Positions 22,422-29,962 of a stretch of DNA of 64,000 nt are shown piece by piece. Every line of letters begins with the position of its first letter. Position 1 is the stretch's first letter. The stretch covers positions 1 to 64,000 of the forward strand of contig JAHFTW010000007.1 in assembly GCA_023269235.1 (NCBI GenBank). Direction: 5' to 3'. The translations under genes were made by a program, and so were the position numbers. The notes beneath the pieces were generated by a model that had not been told where the DNA came from, did no database searches, and was given only the letters and a program-made list of their open reading frames with translations. Origin of the DNA: Thermoplasmata archaeon (GTDB taxonomy: Archaea > Thermoplasmatota > E2 > JACPAO01 > JAHFTW01).

Positions 22422-22951
22422 GCCGGCGCCCCGAGGCCGAGCGCCTTCTCCTCAAGGCGGATGCGGCGGCGCAGCGCGAGGGCGTTGAGGACGGCCACGA
22501 CCGCGGCGGTGCGCCACAGGCCGAAGGCGAGCGGGAGGCCGGCAAGCTCGAGGCTGACGCCGAGGTAGATGGGGTGGCGAAGGAAGCGGTAGGGCCCCGT
22601 CGTCACGAGCGGGGCGTCGGGGAGGACGAAGACGCGCGTGCTCCAACGGCCGCGCAGCGCGGCCATGCTGCCGTAACGCAGGGCCGCGCCAAGCGCGAAG
22701 AGCAGCATCCCAAGGCCGGTCCACCAGCCGAAGCCGACGCCGGCCAGGGAGCCTTCGGCGAGGCAGGCCGCGAACCAGGCCGCGTGCACGGCGACGATGA
22801 GGCCCATGCCGTCGTCGCGCACGAAGCGCGCCCCGTTGGCGAGCAAGCCACGCGCTGTGCGGCGCGCGTACACGATCTCGGCGGCGCGCTGGAGGCCGAC
22901 GCCGACGAGCAGCTCGAGCAGAACGTTGGGGGCGGTCGGGACGAGCGTCAT
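22418..22951 (-). CDS. ICMT-type membrane methyltransferase
   Basis: 177 residues, four to five hydrophobic helices. The C-terminal SAM-binding signature GPYRFLRHPIYLG (119-131) is the hallmark of the isoprenylcysteine carboxyl methyltransferase / PEMT-like family, followed by a basic tail (LALRRRIRLEEKAL). Prenylated CaaX proteins are not expected here. In bacteria, ICMT-like enzymes next to type III polyketide synthases (BpsB, SrsB) methylate alkylpyrones or alkylresorcinols, and that is the inferred role. ATG 22951 overlaps the polyketide synthase stop by four bases (ATGA), and its stop overlaps the oxidoreductase GTG (GTGA). Confidence 0.85.
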   Translation of the reverse strand: MTLVPTAPNVLLELLVGVGLQRAAEIVYARRTARGLLANGARFVRDDGMGLIVAVHAAWFAACLAEGSLAGVGFGWWTGLGMLLFALGAALRYGSMAALRGRWSTRVFVLPDAPLVTTGPYRFLRHPIYLGVSLELAGLPLAFGLWRTAAVVAVLNALALRRRIRLEEKALGLGAPA

Positions 22952-24027
22952 GCACGCACCAGGGCAAGCTCGCTCGCGAAGCCCGGGCCGAGGGCTCCCA
23001 ATAGGGCGGTGGAACGTGGGACCAGGAGGCCCGCGTCGGCGGCCTCCTTGAGCGCGAAAAGGACGGTGGGGCTGCTCATGTTGCCGAACTTGCGCAGGGC
23101 GTCGTGCGTGGGGGCGAGGTCGAAGGCGGCGAGGCCGAGGGCGGACTCGTACGCGTCCACGACCTTGGCGCCGCCGGGGTGGAGGATGACACGGTCAGCG
23201 GGCCGACCTCCGTTGCTGGCGGCAAGGAACTCCGCGACGAGGCCCGCCATCGTCGAGCGCACGATGTCGGGGATCTTGGGCGACAGCACGACGTCGAGGT
23301 TGTGGTCCTCGACGTCCCAGCCCATGACGCGCTCCGTGTCCGGGAAAAGGTGCGAGCGTCCGGCGAGATGATGGAGGCCCTTGGCGCCCGTCTGGTCGCC
23401 GCTCACGACGAGGCCGGCGGCGCCGTCCCCGAACAGGGCCGCGGCGATGACGGCCTTCTTGTCGGCGGGGCCGCCGCCCCCGATGGCCTTCTCGATGTCG
23501 AAGAGGAGCGAGCAGAGCTCCATGCAGACGAGGAGATAGTGGCCGTCGGGGTTCCCCTTGGCCAGGTCGGCGGCGCGGTTGAGGCCGCCCACGCCGCCGG
23601 CACAGCCGAGGCCCCAGACCGGGACGCGGGCCAGGTCCGAGCGCAGCGGCATGCGGTTCATCAGGCGGGCGTCGAGGCTCGGCGTGGCGAGGCCGGTGGT
23701 GGAGACGAGGACGATGCCGTCGAGGTCCTCCGGGGCGAGCCTGGCGTTGGCGAGGGCGCCCCGCGCGGCCTGCTCGACCAGCTCCAGGCCGACATCCTGG
23801 AACACGCTGGCGCGGTCCTTGTGGCCATGCTTCTCAAGGTACCATTCGACCGGCATCGCGAGGTTGCGGCCGTCGATGCGGGCGTTGTCGAACACCGCCA
23901 GGATGTCTTTCGTCCCCGGCCGGTCGGGCAAGACCGCCTGGGCCACCGCGCGCAGCTCCGCTTGCGGGAGGCGGTTGGGGGGCAAGGCGGTGGCGACGGG
24001 GCCAAGCAGAGGCAACGCGCACGCCAC
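22948..24027 (-). CDS. Type III polyketide synthase (chalcone/stilbene synthase family)
   Basis: 359 residues, normal for homodimeric type III PKS, which condense an acyl-CoA starter with malonyl-CoA units. The Cys-His-Asn triad is complete: C142 in GLGCAGGVGG, H283 in VILHPGGAKV and N316 in KFGNMSSPTVLF. LFGDGAAGLVVSG (199-210) and LVCMELCSLLF are further signatures. The closest pattern is the bacterial alkylpyrone/alkylresorcinol group, not HMG-CoA synthase or FabH. GTG 24027 is the only in-frame start before the conserved N-terminus. Box unclear: GAAAAC about 20 bases upstream, or the CTTAGG shared with the divergent MscS gene. First gene of a three-gene operon with ATGA and GTGA overlaps. 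Confidence 0.92.
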   Translation of the reverse strand: MACALPLLGPVATALPPNRLPQAELRAVAQAVLPDRPGTKDILAVFDNARIDGRNLAMPVEWYLEKHGHKDRASVFQDVGLELVEQAARGALANARLAPEDLDGIVLVSTTGLATPSLDARLMNRMPLRSDLARVPVWGLGCAGGVGGLNRAADLAKGNPDGHYLLVCMELCSLLFDIEKAIGGGGPADKKAVIAAALFGDGAAGLVVSGDQTGAKGLHHLAGRSHLFPDTERVMGWDVEDHNLDVVLSPKIPDIVRSTMAGLVAEFLAASNGGRPADRVILHPGGAKVVDAYESALGLAAFDLAPTHDALRKFGNMSSPTVLFALKEAADAGLLVPRSTALLGALGPGFASELALVRA

Positions 24028-24091
24028 GGCCTGCCCGACTTGGTGTTTTCCCCCCGGGCATGGCGGAAGGACGCGCGGCAGGGCAACACGC

Positions 24092-24097
24092 CTAAGC
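24092..24097 (+). promoter_or_regulatory. TATA-like box of the MscS gene
   Basis: GCCTAAGCC, 28 bases before the ATG at 24120. It reads CTTAGG toward the divergent polyketide synthase. Confidence 0.5.
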
Positions 24098-24119
24098 CTG
24101 GGCCAAGCCTTGGCGGCGC

Positions 24120-25460
24120 ATGGCCGACAACGCGACCGTCCCGGGTCCGGCAGAGGCGGGCCCCACATGGACGGGCTTCCTGCACGGCGCCACGGATTTT
24201 GGGGTGTTCCTGGGTTTGGTGTTGGCGGGATACCTGGTCGGGACGCTCCTGCGACGGGCCGCCATCCGGCTTGGCCGCTCGCGGCCCACGAGCGGGCGCC
24301 TTCTCTTCGGCAAGACCGCCATCGTCCTGTTCACCTTGATGGGGATGGCCGCAGGGCTGCGCCTCGCTTTCGGCGTGGACCTCGGCTCGCTGGCCACGAC
24401 GCTCGGCATCGTCTCCATCGCGCTCGGCTTCGGGTTGCAGAACACGGTGGCGAACCTGGCGGCAGGCGTCGGGCTGAGCCTGGACAAGCCCTTCGAGGTG
24501 GGCGACCGCATCCGCGTCGGCGAGACCTGGGGCGACGTGACCTCCGTGGGCCTTCGCAGCACGCGCATCACGACCACGGGCGGCGAGCACGTCATCATCC
24601 CGAACTCGGTCCTGGACACCCGAGAGGTCTGGAACAACACCCGGCACGGCGACGAGCGCCTGCGCCTCGCCATCCCGGTCAGCATCACCTTCGATTCCAG
24701 CATCGCGCTGGCCGAGCAGGCATGCCTTCGCGTGGCGCGCGCCGTCGAGGACGTCCTGGCATATCCGCCCCCGCGCGTGACCGTGCGCCAGTTCGGAGAC
24801 TCGTCGGTGGACCTCCAGCTTCGGGTGTGGCTGCGCAATGCCCGCCTCAAGCCGCTCGTGCTCGACCGGCTCCTGCGGGGCATCAAGGACGCCTTCGACC
24901 AGGACGGGGTCCATTTCCCGTTCCCGCAGCGCATCCTGACCTACGCCCGGGACCTCCCCGCGGCCGCTCCCACGCCCAGCCACCTGGACGAGTCCGTGCA
25001 GCACCCGCCGGTCATCCTCGTCGTGGCCCACAGCATGGCGGGCGCGCACGCGTTCGCCGGCGCGGCAGCCTTGTTCGCGCAGCGTGTGCGCGCCGGCTTG
25101 CTGGTCCTCCACGTCGGGTCGCCCTACCAGGATGCCGAGATGCAACGAGGCAGCGCGGAAGCGCTCGTCAACGTCTACGTCGAGGCCGCGGCCGCCTTGG
25201 ATGTGCCGGCCAGGGGCCGCCTTGACGTCGGCTTCCTGCCGGACGCGGTGGCCGCGGCCGCGAAACAGGAGGGCGCCGTCGTGGTCGTGTTCGGGCAGAG
25301 CCGAAGCGCCACGCCGGGGTTCTTCGGGCGGCGGGAACTGCAGGCCATCAAGGAGAAGTGCCCCGTCCCTTTGTTGGCCATGGAACGCGAGCAGCTGCTG
25401 CGCGCCGAGGTCGTGGATTTCTGGAAGGAGAAGCTGCACGAGGTCGCGGGCGGGACCTAG
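24120..25460 (+). CDS. MscS-family mechanosensitive channel fused to a USP-like domain
   Basis: 446 residues. Three N-terminal transmembrane segments (about 26-46, 66-84, 92-118); the third is the pore-lining MscS helix, VSIALGFGLQNTVANLAAGV. The beta domain contains FEVGDRIRVGETWGDVTSVG and HVIIPNSVL, both canonical. The C-terminal vestibule ends near residue 280. A further ~150 residues (PPVILVVAHSMAGAHAFAGA to VPLLAMER) have the alternating strand/helix look of a universal-stress-protein/Rossmann-like domain, with CPVPLLAME as the last strand. A USP-like domain on a small channel suggests nucleotide or stress-signal gating. Leaderless ATG at 24120. Confidence 0.85.
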   Translation: MADNATVPGPAEAGPTWTGFLHGATDFGVFLGLVLAGYLVGTLLRRAAIRLGRSRPTSGRLLFGKTAIVLFTLMGMAAGLRLAFGVDLGSLATTLGIVSIALGFGLQNTVANLAAGVGLSLDKPFEVGDRIRVGETWGDVTSVGLRSTRITTTGGEHVIIPNSVLDTREVWNNTRHGDERLRLAIPVSITFDSSIALAEQACLRVARAVEDVLAYPPPRVTVRQFGDSSVDLQLRVWLRNARLKPLVLDRLLRGIKDAFDQDGVHFPFPQRILTYARDLPAAAPTPSHLDESVQHPPVILVVAHSMAGAHAFAGAAALFAQRVRAGLLVLHVGSPYQDAEMQRGSAEALVNVYVEAAAALDVPARGRLDVGFLPDAVAAAAKQEGAVVVVFGQSRSATPGFFGRRELQAIKEKCPVPLLAMEREQLLRAEVVDFWKEKLHEVAGGT

Positions 25461-25527
25461 CGGCCGAAGCGCGAAGGGGCATGCGGGGTGGAGGTCTCGG
25501 GCCGATGCCTGAACCGGCCGGCGAAGC

Positions 25528-25533
25528 CTTATG
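25528..25533 (+). promoter_or_regulatory. TATA-like box, leaderless promoter of guaA
   Basis: CCTTATGG, 28-29 bases before the ATG at 25557. Confidence 0.6.
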
Positions 25534-25556
25534 GAGAAGCCCTGAGTCGGCGACGC

Positions 25557-26528
25557 ATGGCAGAGACGCTGGTGTTCGACGCGGCCGGATTCGTGGCCGA
25601 GCAGGTCGCGGCGGTCAAGAAGCAGGTCGGGTCGCGCACGGCGGTCATCGCGGTCTCCGGCGGCGTGGACTCCACCATCGCGGCCGCCATCGTGCACACG
25701 GCCATCGGAAAGCAGCTCCATGCCGTGTACGTGGACACCGGCTTCATGCGCAAGGGCGAATCCGAGGCCGTCGAGGCGATGTACAAGCGGATGGGCCTCA
25801 ACCTCACCGTCGTCCACGCCGGCCCCGAGTACTTCGAGGCCTTGGGCTCCACGACGGAGCCAGAGGCGAAGCGCAAGATCATCGGCGAGAAGTTCATCCG
25901 CATCTTCGAGCGCGAGTCGAAGAAGACCGGCGCCACCGTGCTCGTGCAGGGCACCATCGCCCCCGACTGGATCGAGTCGGGCGGCGGCAAGCGCGACACC
26001 ATCAAGTCGCACCACAACGTCGGCGGCCTCCCCAAGGACATGAAGCTCGAGTTGTGCGAGCCGCTCTATCATCTCTACAAGGACGAGGTCCGGGCCGTCG
26101 CCCGCCACCTCAAGGTCGAGGTCGCCGAGCGCCAGCCGTTCCCCGGCCCCGGCCTTGCCGTCCGCGTGATTGGCAACCTCACCCCCGAGCGCGTCCAGCT
26201 TGCCCGCGAGGCGTGCGACGTCGTCGAGCGCGAGATCGAGGCCGCCGTCGCCGCCGGCAAGATGGCGAAGCCGTGGCAATACTTCGCGGTCCTCACCAAC
26301 ACCCCCTCCGTCGGCGTCCAGGGCGACCTGCGCGCCTACGGCGAGACCGTCGCGGTGCGCGCCATCGACTCCCTCGACGCCATGACCGGCACCGCCGTCC
26401 ACGTCCCCTACGAGGTCCTAGGCCGCATCGCGCGCGGCATCACGAATCATCCCAAGATGAAGGACAAGGTCAACCGCGTCGTGTACGACATCACCGACAA
26501 ACCCCCGGCGACAGTCGAGTGGGAGTGA
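25557..26528 (+). CDS. guaAb: GMP synthase subunit B (ATP pyrophosphatase)
   Basis: Converts XMP to GMP using ammonia from a separate glutaminase subunit; Euryarchaea split GMP synthase this way. 323 residues. The N-type ATP-PPase loop is IAVSGGVDSTIAAA (about 32-45). GTIAPDWIESGG and KSHHNVGGLP are substrate-site motifs, and RQPFPGPGLAVRV and DITDKPPATVEWE form the C-terminal dimerisation domain. The family normally ends in ATIEWE, so the gene is complete. A 21-base copy of its last codons recurs 104 bases downstream. The glutaminase gene is not in this window. Confidence 0.95.
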   Translation: MAETLVFDAAGFVAEQVAAVKKQVGSRTAVIAVSGGVDSTIAAAIVHTAIGKQLHAVYVDTGFMRKGESEAVEAMYKRMGLNLTVVHAGPEYFEALGSTTEPEAKRKIIGEKFIRIFERESKKTGATVLVQGTIAPDWIESGGGKRDTIKSHHNVGGLPKDMKLELCEPLYHLYKDEVRAVARHLKVEVAERQPFPGPGLAVRVIGNLTPERVQLAREACDVVEREIEAAVAAGKMAKPWQYFAVLTNTPSVGVQGDLRAYGETVAVRAIDSLDAMTGTAVHVPYEVLGRIARGITNHPKMKDKVNRVVYDITDKPPATVEWE

Positions 26529-26631
26529 GCGAAGCGGACGCCCTGAGACGGTCGACGGCCGGATGCACCGAGGCGAGCCCGAGCGTAGCGATGGGATTGC
26601 TGGACGTCGCGGCGACAGTCGAGTGGGAGTA
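26507..26631 (+). repeat. Direct repeat of the guaA 3' end, possible integration scar
   Basis: The 21 bases covering the ATVEWE codons of guaA (26507-26527) recur exactly at 26611-26631. Both are followed by a purine and AGC, so the second copy also ends in a stop (TAA instead of TGA). The 83 bases between carry no gene. The 3' end of guaA is a known target of tyrosine-recombinase elements in bacteria, where insertion recreates the gene end. This could be the tandem att scar of an excised or decayed element, or a simple local duplication. Confidence 0.55.
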
Positions 26632-26647
26632 AGCCCGATTCCCGGCG

Positions 26648-26672
26648 GGCGGACCTGAAACGACGGTCCGCC
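26648..26672 (+). promoter_or_regulatory. Inverted repeat upstream of pcn (8-bp arms)
   Basis: GGCGGACC and GGTCCGCC flank a 9-base spacer, followed by TATTCC. It could end the guaA transcript or bind a regulator of pcn, whose TATA box is 13 bases downstream. Confidence 0.45.
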
Positions 26673-26684
26673 TATTCCTCAGGC

Positions 26685-26690
26685 TTAAAG
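26685..26690 (+). promoter_or_regulatory. TATA box of pcn
   Basis: GGCTTAAAG, 43 bases before the ATG. Initiation about 26 bases downstream leaves a ~17-base leader with AAAGGGAG as Shine-Dalgarno. Confidence 0.6.
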
Positions 26691-26711
26691 CCCGCCTTCC
26701 TTTGGGCGGGC
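26690..26711 (+). promoter_or_regulatory. Inverted repeat between the pcn TATA box and transcription start
   Basis: GCCCGCC (26690-26696) and GGCGGGC (26705-26711) are perfect arms around 8 bases. Lying between the TATA box and the predicted start of transcription, this is a classic archaeal repressor-operator position. Confidence 0.45.
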
Positions 26712-26727
26712 CAAAGGGAGTCCCGTC

Positions 26728-27465
26728 ATGTTCAAGGCGAAACTCAAGGCCGAAGTCCTGAAGACCATCCTCGACGCGGTCGCGACGCTCGTGGACGAGG
26801 CCAAGATCCACGTCACCCCCGAGGGCCTCAGCCTGAAGGCCGTGGACCCCGCCCACGTCGCCATGGTGGACCTGTCTCTCGGCAAGAAGGCGTTCGCCGA
26901 GTACAAGGCGACCGACCTCGACATGGGCGTGGACCTGGACAAGCTGAAGGACATCCTCAAGCTCGCCGGCTCCCAAGACCTCATCGACATCGAGTACAAG
27001 GAGGACGCGCACAAGCTCGTCTTCAAGCTCGGCCACATCACGCGCCGCATGAGCCTCGTGGACACCGCCAACATGGGCGACCCCAAGGTCCCCAACCTCA
27101 GCCTCCCCAACCAGGTCGTCGTGCTGGCCTCCGAGCTGCAGCAGGGCATCAAGGCCTCGGAGGCCGTCTCCGACCACATCGCGCTCGTCGCCGACGGCAA
27201 GGCGTTCGAGCTCGTCGCCGAGGGCGACACCGACCAGGCCCATCTCCGCCTCGAGGGCTCCGAGCTCATCAAGATCCAGGCCCCGCAAAAATCGCGCAGC
27301 CTCTTCTCGCTCGACTACTTCTCCACCATGAGCAAAGTCGTCAAGGCGACCGACGCCGTGACCCTCAACCTCGGCACCGACTTCCCCGTGAAGATCGAGT
27401 TCGACATCGCCGACGGCAACGGCCACATCATCTACCTTCTCGCGCCCCGCATCGAATCGGAGTAA
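26728..27465 (+). CDS. pcn: DNA polymerase sliding clamp (PCNA)
   Basis: Homotrimeric clamp that tethers replicative polymerase, FEN1, ligase and RFC. 245 residues, normal. MFKAKLKAEVLKTILDAVAT at the start, LSLKAVDPAHVAMVDLSL as the first-domain signature, an interdomain loop near PKVPNLSLPNQ, and the C-terminal IIYLLAPRIES. Unlike most first genes here it has a short leader with a Shine-Dalgarno and two inverted repeats in its promoter, hinting at regulated expression. A small lipoprotein gene starts five bases after its stop, an odd operon partner. Confidence 0.96.
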   Translation: MFKAKLKAEVLKTILDAVATLVDEAKIHVTPEGLSLKAVDPAHVAMVDLSLGKKAFAEYKATDLDMGVDLDKLKDILKLAGSQDLIDIEYKEDAHKLVFKLGHITRRMSLVDTANMGDPKVPNLSLPNQVVVLASELQQGIKASEAVSDHIALVADGKAFELVAEGDTDQAHLRLEGSELIKIQAPQKSRSLFSLDYFSTMSKVVKATDAVTLNLGTDFPVKIEFDIADGNGHIIYLLAPRIESE

Positions 27466-27470
27466 TCGCC

Positions 27471-27875
27471 ATGCGCGGGCTGCTTCTCCTGGCCGCCGTG
27501 ACGCTCATGGCCGGCTGCGCGTCGTCGCCTACTGAAAGTGGCCTAGCGGATGGGCACTATGCGCGCTACTATTGGGGCCGCAGCGTGGAGCAGTGCAACA
27601 ACGGTGCTTGCACCTACAATTCCAACCATGAGACGTTCGAGTCCCACTTGGCGTGCGATGTGGAGCCCAAGCTTTCCTGGGAGGCCAGCGGCTGGAAGCA
27701 CGGTTCGCTGAGCGTCAGCGTTCTTGACCATGGCGGGCAGCAGGCTGCGTCCCACCAAGTAACGTCGAGCGGAAACGGGTCGGAGTTGGCGCATGGCGCG
27801 GCAGGCGGTTGGACGCTCCAGGGTTTCACCCAAGACGCCAACGGCCAGGTCGAAATTCGCCTCACCTGCGGCTAG
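27471..27875 (+). CDS. Small lipoprotein co-transcribed with pcn
   Basis: 134 residues. Lipobox TLMAGC (Cys 16) after MRGLLLLAAV. Mature part has cysteine pairs (EQCNNGACTYN, LACDVEP and the final LTCG) and a beta-rich C-terminal half (SLSVSVLDHGG, GGWTLQGFTQDANGQVEIRL). Function unknown. ATG five bases after the pcn stop. The DNA is noticeably less GC-biased at wobble positions than its neighbours (CATTATGCG-type codons), consistent with a recent or weakly expressed gene. It resembles the next two lipoproteins in size and C-terminal strand pattern, so they may be diverged paralogues. Confidence 0.7.
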   Translation: MRGLLLLAAVTLMAGCASSPTESGLADGHYARYYWGRSVEQCNNGACTYNSNHETFESHLACDVEPKLSWEASGWKHGSLSVSVLDHGGQQAASHQVTSSGNGSELAHGAAGGWTLQGFTQDANGQVEIRLTCG

Positions 27876-27928
27876 CTGCGTGCCCCCTGCCCCGCACGTC
27901 TCAAGTAGCAGGCAGGAAATCGTGGTGC

Positions 27929-28303
27929 ATGGTGGATGCCCGCCTCGCCGTCGCCCTGCTCTCCGTCGCCGCCCTCGCCGGGTGCGCGGCAGGCCCGTAC
28001 GGAGCCTACCACGGCGCCATGGGGAACGTCGCCACGGTCTCCGGCAACGGGTACAGCAGCGGGACGCAGACCAAGACCCTGCAGTGCAGCACCGACGGAC
28101 AGATCGCCTTCGGCTCGCAGGGCACCGGGATGCTCACCGTCAAGGTGAAGGACAGTTCTCAGGCCGTGCTCTACTCCCAGACGGTCACCTCCAGCCAGCA
28201 AGGAAGCGCCCAGACGCTCTCCGGCCAGGCGGGCACCTGGACGCTCACGGTCTCCACGGGGCTCGGCTACAGCGGCGCGTACGGCCTCTCGCTCAGCTGC
28301 TGA
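27929..28303 (+). CDS. Small lipoprotein
   Basis: 124 residues. Lipobox AALAGC (Cys about 19) after MVDARLAVALLSVA. A compact beta-sandwich-like mature domain with TLTVSTGLGYSGAYGLSLSC at the C-terminus and a cysteine pair (TLQCST and the final C). A CTCAAGT box lies about 28-29 bases before the ATG at 27929, so it is probably a leaderless single gene. The closing strands resemble those of the lipoprotein at 28390 (SGAWTIIIDLDGYSGLLGLS). Function unknown. Confidence 0.7.
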   Translation: MVDARLAVALLSVAALAGCAAGPYGAYHGAMGNVATVSGNGYSSGTQTKTLQCSTDGQIAFGSQGTGMLTVKVKDSSQAVLYSQTVTSSQQGSAQTLSGQAGTWTLTVSTGLGYSGAYGLSLSC

Positions 28304-28389
28304 CGGCCGTGCCGTCCTGCGCGTCCGGCCGTGGAAGGTTCGACCAAGCCGCGCCAACCTTCAAGACGGGAGCCTGGGCTTGCAGGGGC

Positions 28390-28860
28390 ATGCGCTGGAC
28401 CGTCGTCGTCGCCCTTGCCTCGTTCGCGCTCCTGTCGGGATGCCTCCAGGGCCTGCAAGGCGTCGAGAAGGTCACCAACCAGGTGGACCAGTTCGCGTAC
28501 GGCGGCTCCTTCGCAGGCAAGTCCGCGACCAAGACGTTCACGTGGCAGACCACCGGGAAGGTCGCCGCCGTCAACTGGGGCACCGCCAATGCGGAGGCGG
28601 GCTCCGTCCGCGTCCGCGTGGCCGACTCCGCCGGCGCGACCGTCTACGACGGCACCCTCCGCGCCGGCAGCCCCAGCGTGACCCTCGCTGAAGGAGTGAC
28701 CGGCACAGGGGCCAGCACCTACTCCACGGCCGGCCAGTCCGGGGCGTGGACCATCATCATCGACCTCGACGGCTACAGTGGCCTCTTGGGCCTCTCCGTC
28801 CAGGCGAAGGGCCACGCCTACGACACCTCGGCGAGCGCCTCCGACACCCCGCCGTCCTGA
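28390..28860 (+). CDS. Small lipoprotein
   Basis: 156 residues. Signal MRWTVVVALASFALLSGC with the lipid cysteine at 18. The mature region has about eight short beta strands (KTFTWQTTGKVAAVNWGT, VRVRVADSAGATVYDGTLR, SGAWTIIIDLDGYSGLLGLS) and a polar tail, TSASASDTPPS. No extra cysteine pair. Promoter box CTTCAAG about 30 bases upstream. Function unknown. The next gene is the primase large subunit, 25 bases downstream with its own start signals. Confidence 0.7.
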   Translation: MRWTVVVALASFALLSGCLQGLQGVEKVTNQVDQFAYGGSFAGKSATKTFTWQTTGKVAAVNWGTANAEAGSVRVRVADSAGATVYDGTLRAGSPSVTLAEGVTGTGASTYSTAGQSGAWTIIIDLDGYSGLLGLSVQAKGHAYDTSASASDTPPS

Positions 28861-28885
28861 AGTAGCGGCCAAGTCTGGACTGGCC

Positions 28886-29962
28886 GTGGCGGACCTGGTC
28901 CGGCTGGCGCATTACCCCTTCCTGCCGGAGGTGCGGGAGGCGGTGCGCGCCTCGGGCGTCCAGGTCGAGGAGCTCCTCACGTCGCCGTTCTACTCCGGCA
29001 TCCGCGCGCGCGCCGTGCAGCGCGTCGAGGGCGCCCTCGGCGACGGCTGGGCCCCGGTCCTCGTCCTCGACGAGCGCGCGGCGTTGATGGAGCTCCTCTC
29101 CATCCCGCCGGCGCGCATGCTCGCGGTCCAGCTCGCCGAGAAGCCGCTGCTGCAGCGCCTCGCGGCCGCGGAGGCGCGCGCCGTGGGCGAGGCGCTCGCG
29201 CGGCGCGGCACGCCGCCGCAGGACCTCACGGAGGCCGCCGCCGCGCTCGGCGTCGCGTGCGAGCCCGTCGAGGACGGCTGGCGGCTGCACATCAGCAGCT
29301 ACCTGGCGCACGCGCCGGCGATGGTGGAGTGGAAGCTCGTCCTGCGCACGGTCGCGGCGGGTCACGTCACGCTCGACCAAGCAGACATGGCGCGTCTTCT
29401 CCAGGAAGCGCTGCAGCGCCGGACACTTGCCGAGCTGGAGGCCGCCGCCAAGACGCCGCTTCCTGACGCGGTCAAGGCAGCCCTGGCGCCGCTGGCCGAC
29501 GCCCTCAAGCCGAAGCTGGAGGAGGCCAAGCAGTCGTGGTCGAGCGGCGATTTCGGTCCAGTGCGGCCAGAACTTTTCCCACCCTGCATCCACGAGATCT
29601 TCGAGTCGCTCAAGCGCAACGAGAACGTGCCGCACCATGGCCGTTTCGCGTTCGCGACGTTCCTGCACACAGTGGGCTGGTCGAGCGAGCAGATCCTCGA
29701 CTACCTCGCCACGACGCCGAACTTCGACCGCGACAAGTCGCGCTACCAGATCGAGCACGTCACCGGGGAGAAATCGGTGTCCGCGTACACCCCGCCCGGC
29801 TGCGCGACGATGCAGACCAACGGCGTCTGCCCGCTTGACAAACGGGACGGCCTCTGCTTCAAGATCAAGCACCCGCTGTCGTACTACCGCGCCAAACTAC
29901 GCTCCAACCCGCAGGCCGCGGCACCGATGCCTGCGGCCCCCGCCTCCGAGGTGAAGGCGTGA
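28886..29962 (+). CDS. priL: DNA primase large subunit
   Basis: Regulatory iron-sulphur subunit of the archaeal/eukaryotic primase. 358 residues from GTG 28886 (VADLVRLAHYPFLPEVREAV). The C-terminal 4Fe-4S domain has its four cysteines: FPPCIHEIF, PPGCATMQTNGVC and GLCFKIKHPLSYY. HHGRFAFATFLHTVGWSSEQI is another conserved stretch of that domain. The N-terminal half is Ala/Leu-rich and helical. GTG is supported by position at the conserved N-terminus; earlier in-frame codons lie in the lipoprotein. Its TGA overlaps the priS GTG (GTGA). Confidence 0.93.
   Translation: MADLVRLAHYPFLPEVREAVRASGVQVEELLTSPFYSGIRARAVQRVEGALGDGWAPVLVLDERAALMELLSIPPARMLAVQLAEKPLLQRLAAAEARAVGEALARRGTPPQDLTEAAAALGVACEPVEDGWRLHISSYLAHAPAMVEWKLVLRTVAAGHVTLDQADMARLLQEALQRRTLAELEAAAKTPLPDAVKAALAPLADALKPKLEEAKQSWSSGDFGPVRPELFPPCIHEIFESLKRNENVPHHGRFAFATFLHTVGWSSEQILDYLATTPNFDRDKSRYQIEHVTGEKSVSAYTPPGCATMQTNGVCPLDKRDGLCFKIKHPLSYYRAKLRSNPQAAAPMPAAPASEVKA

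Noticed and set aside
23834-24061. 75-codon upstream ORF (ATG 24061) before the polyketide synthase
   Set aside because: It lies about 35 bases from the only box, overlaps the PKS by most of its length, and has shadow composition.
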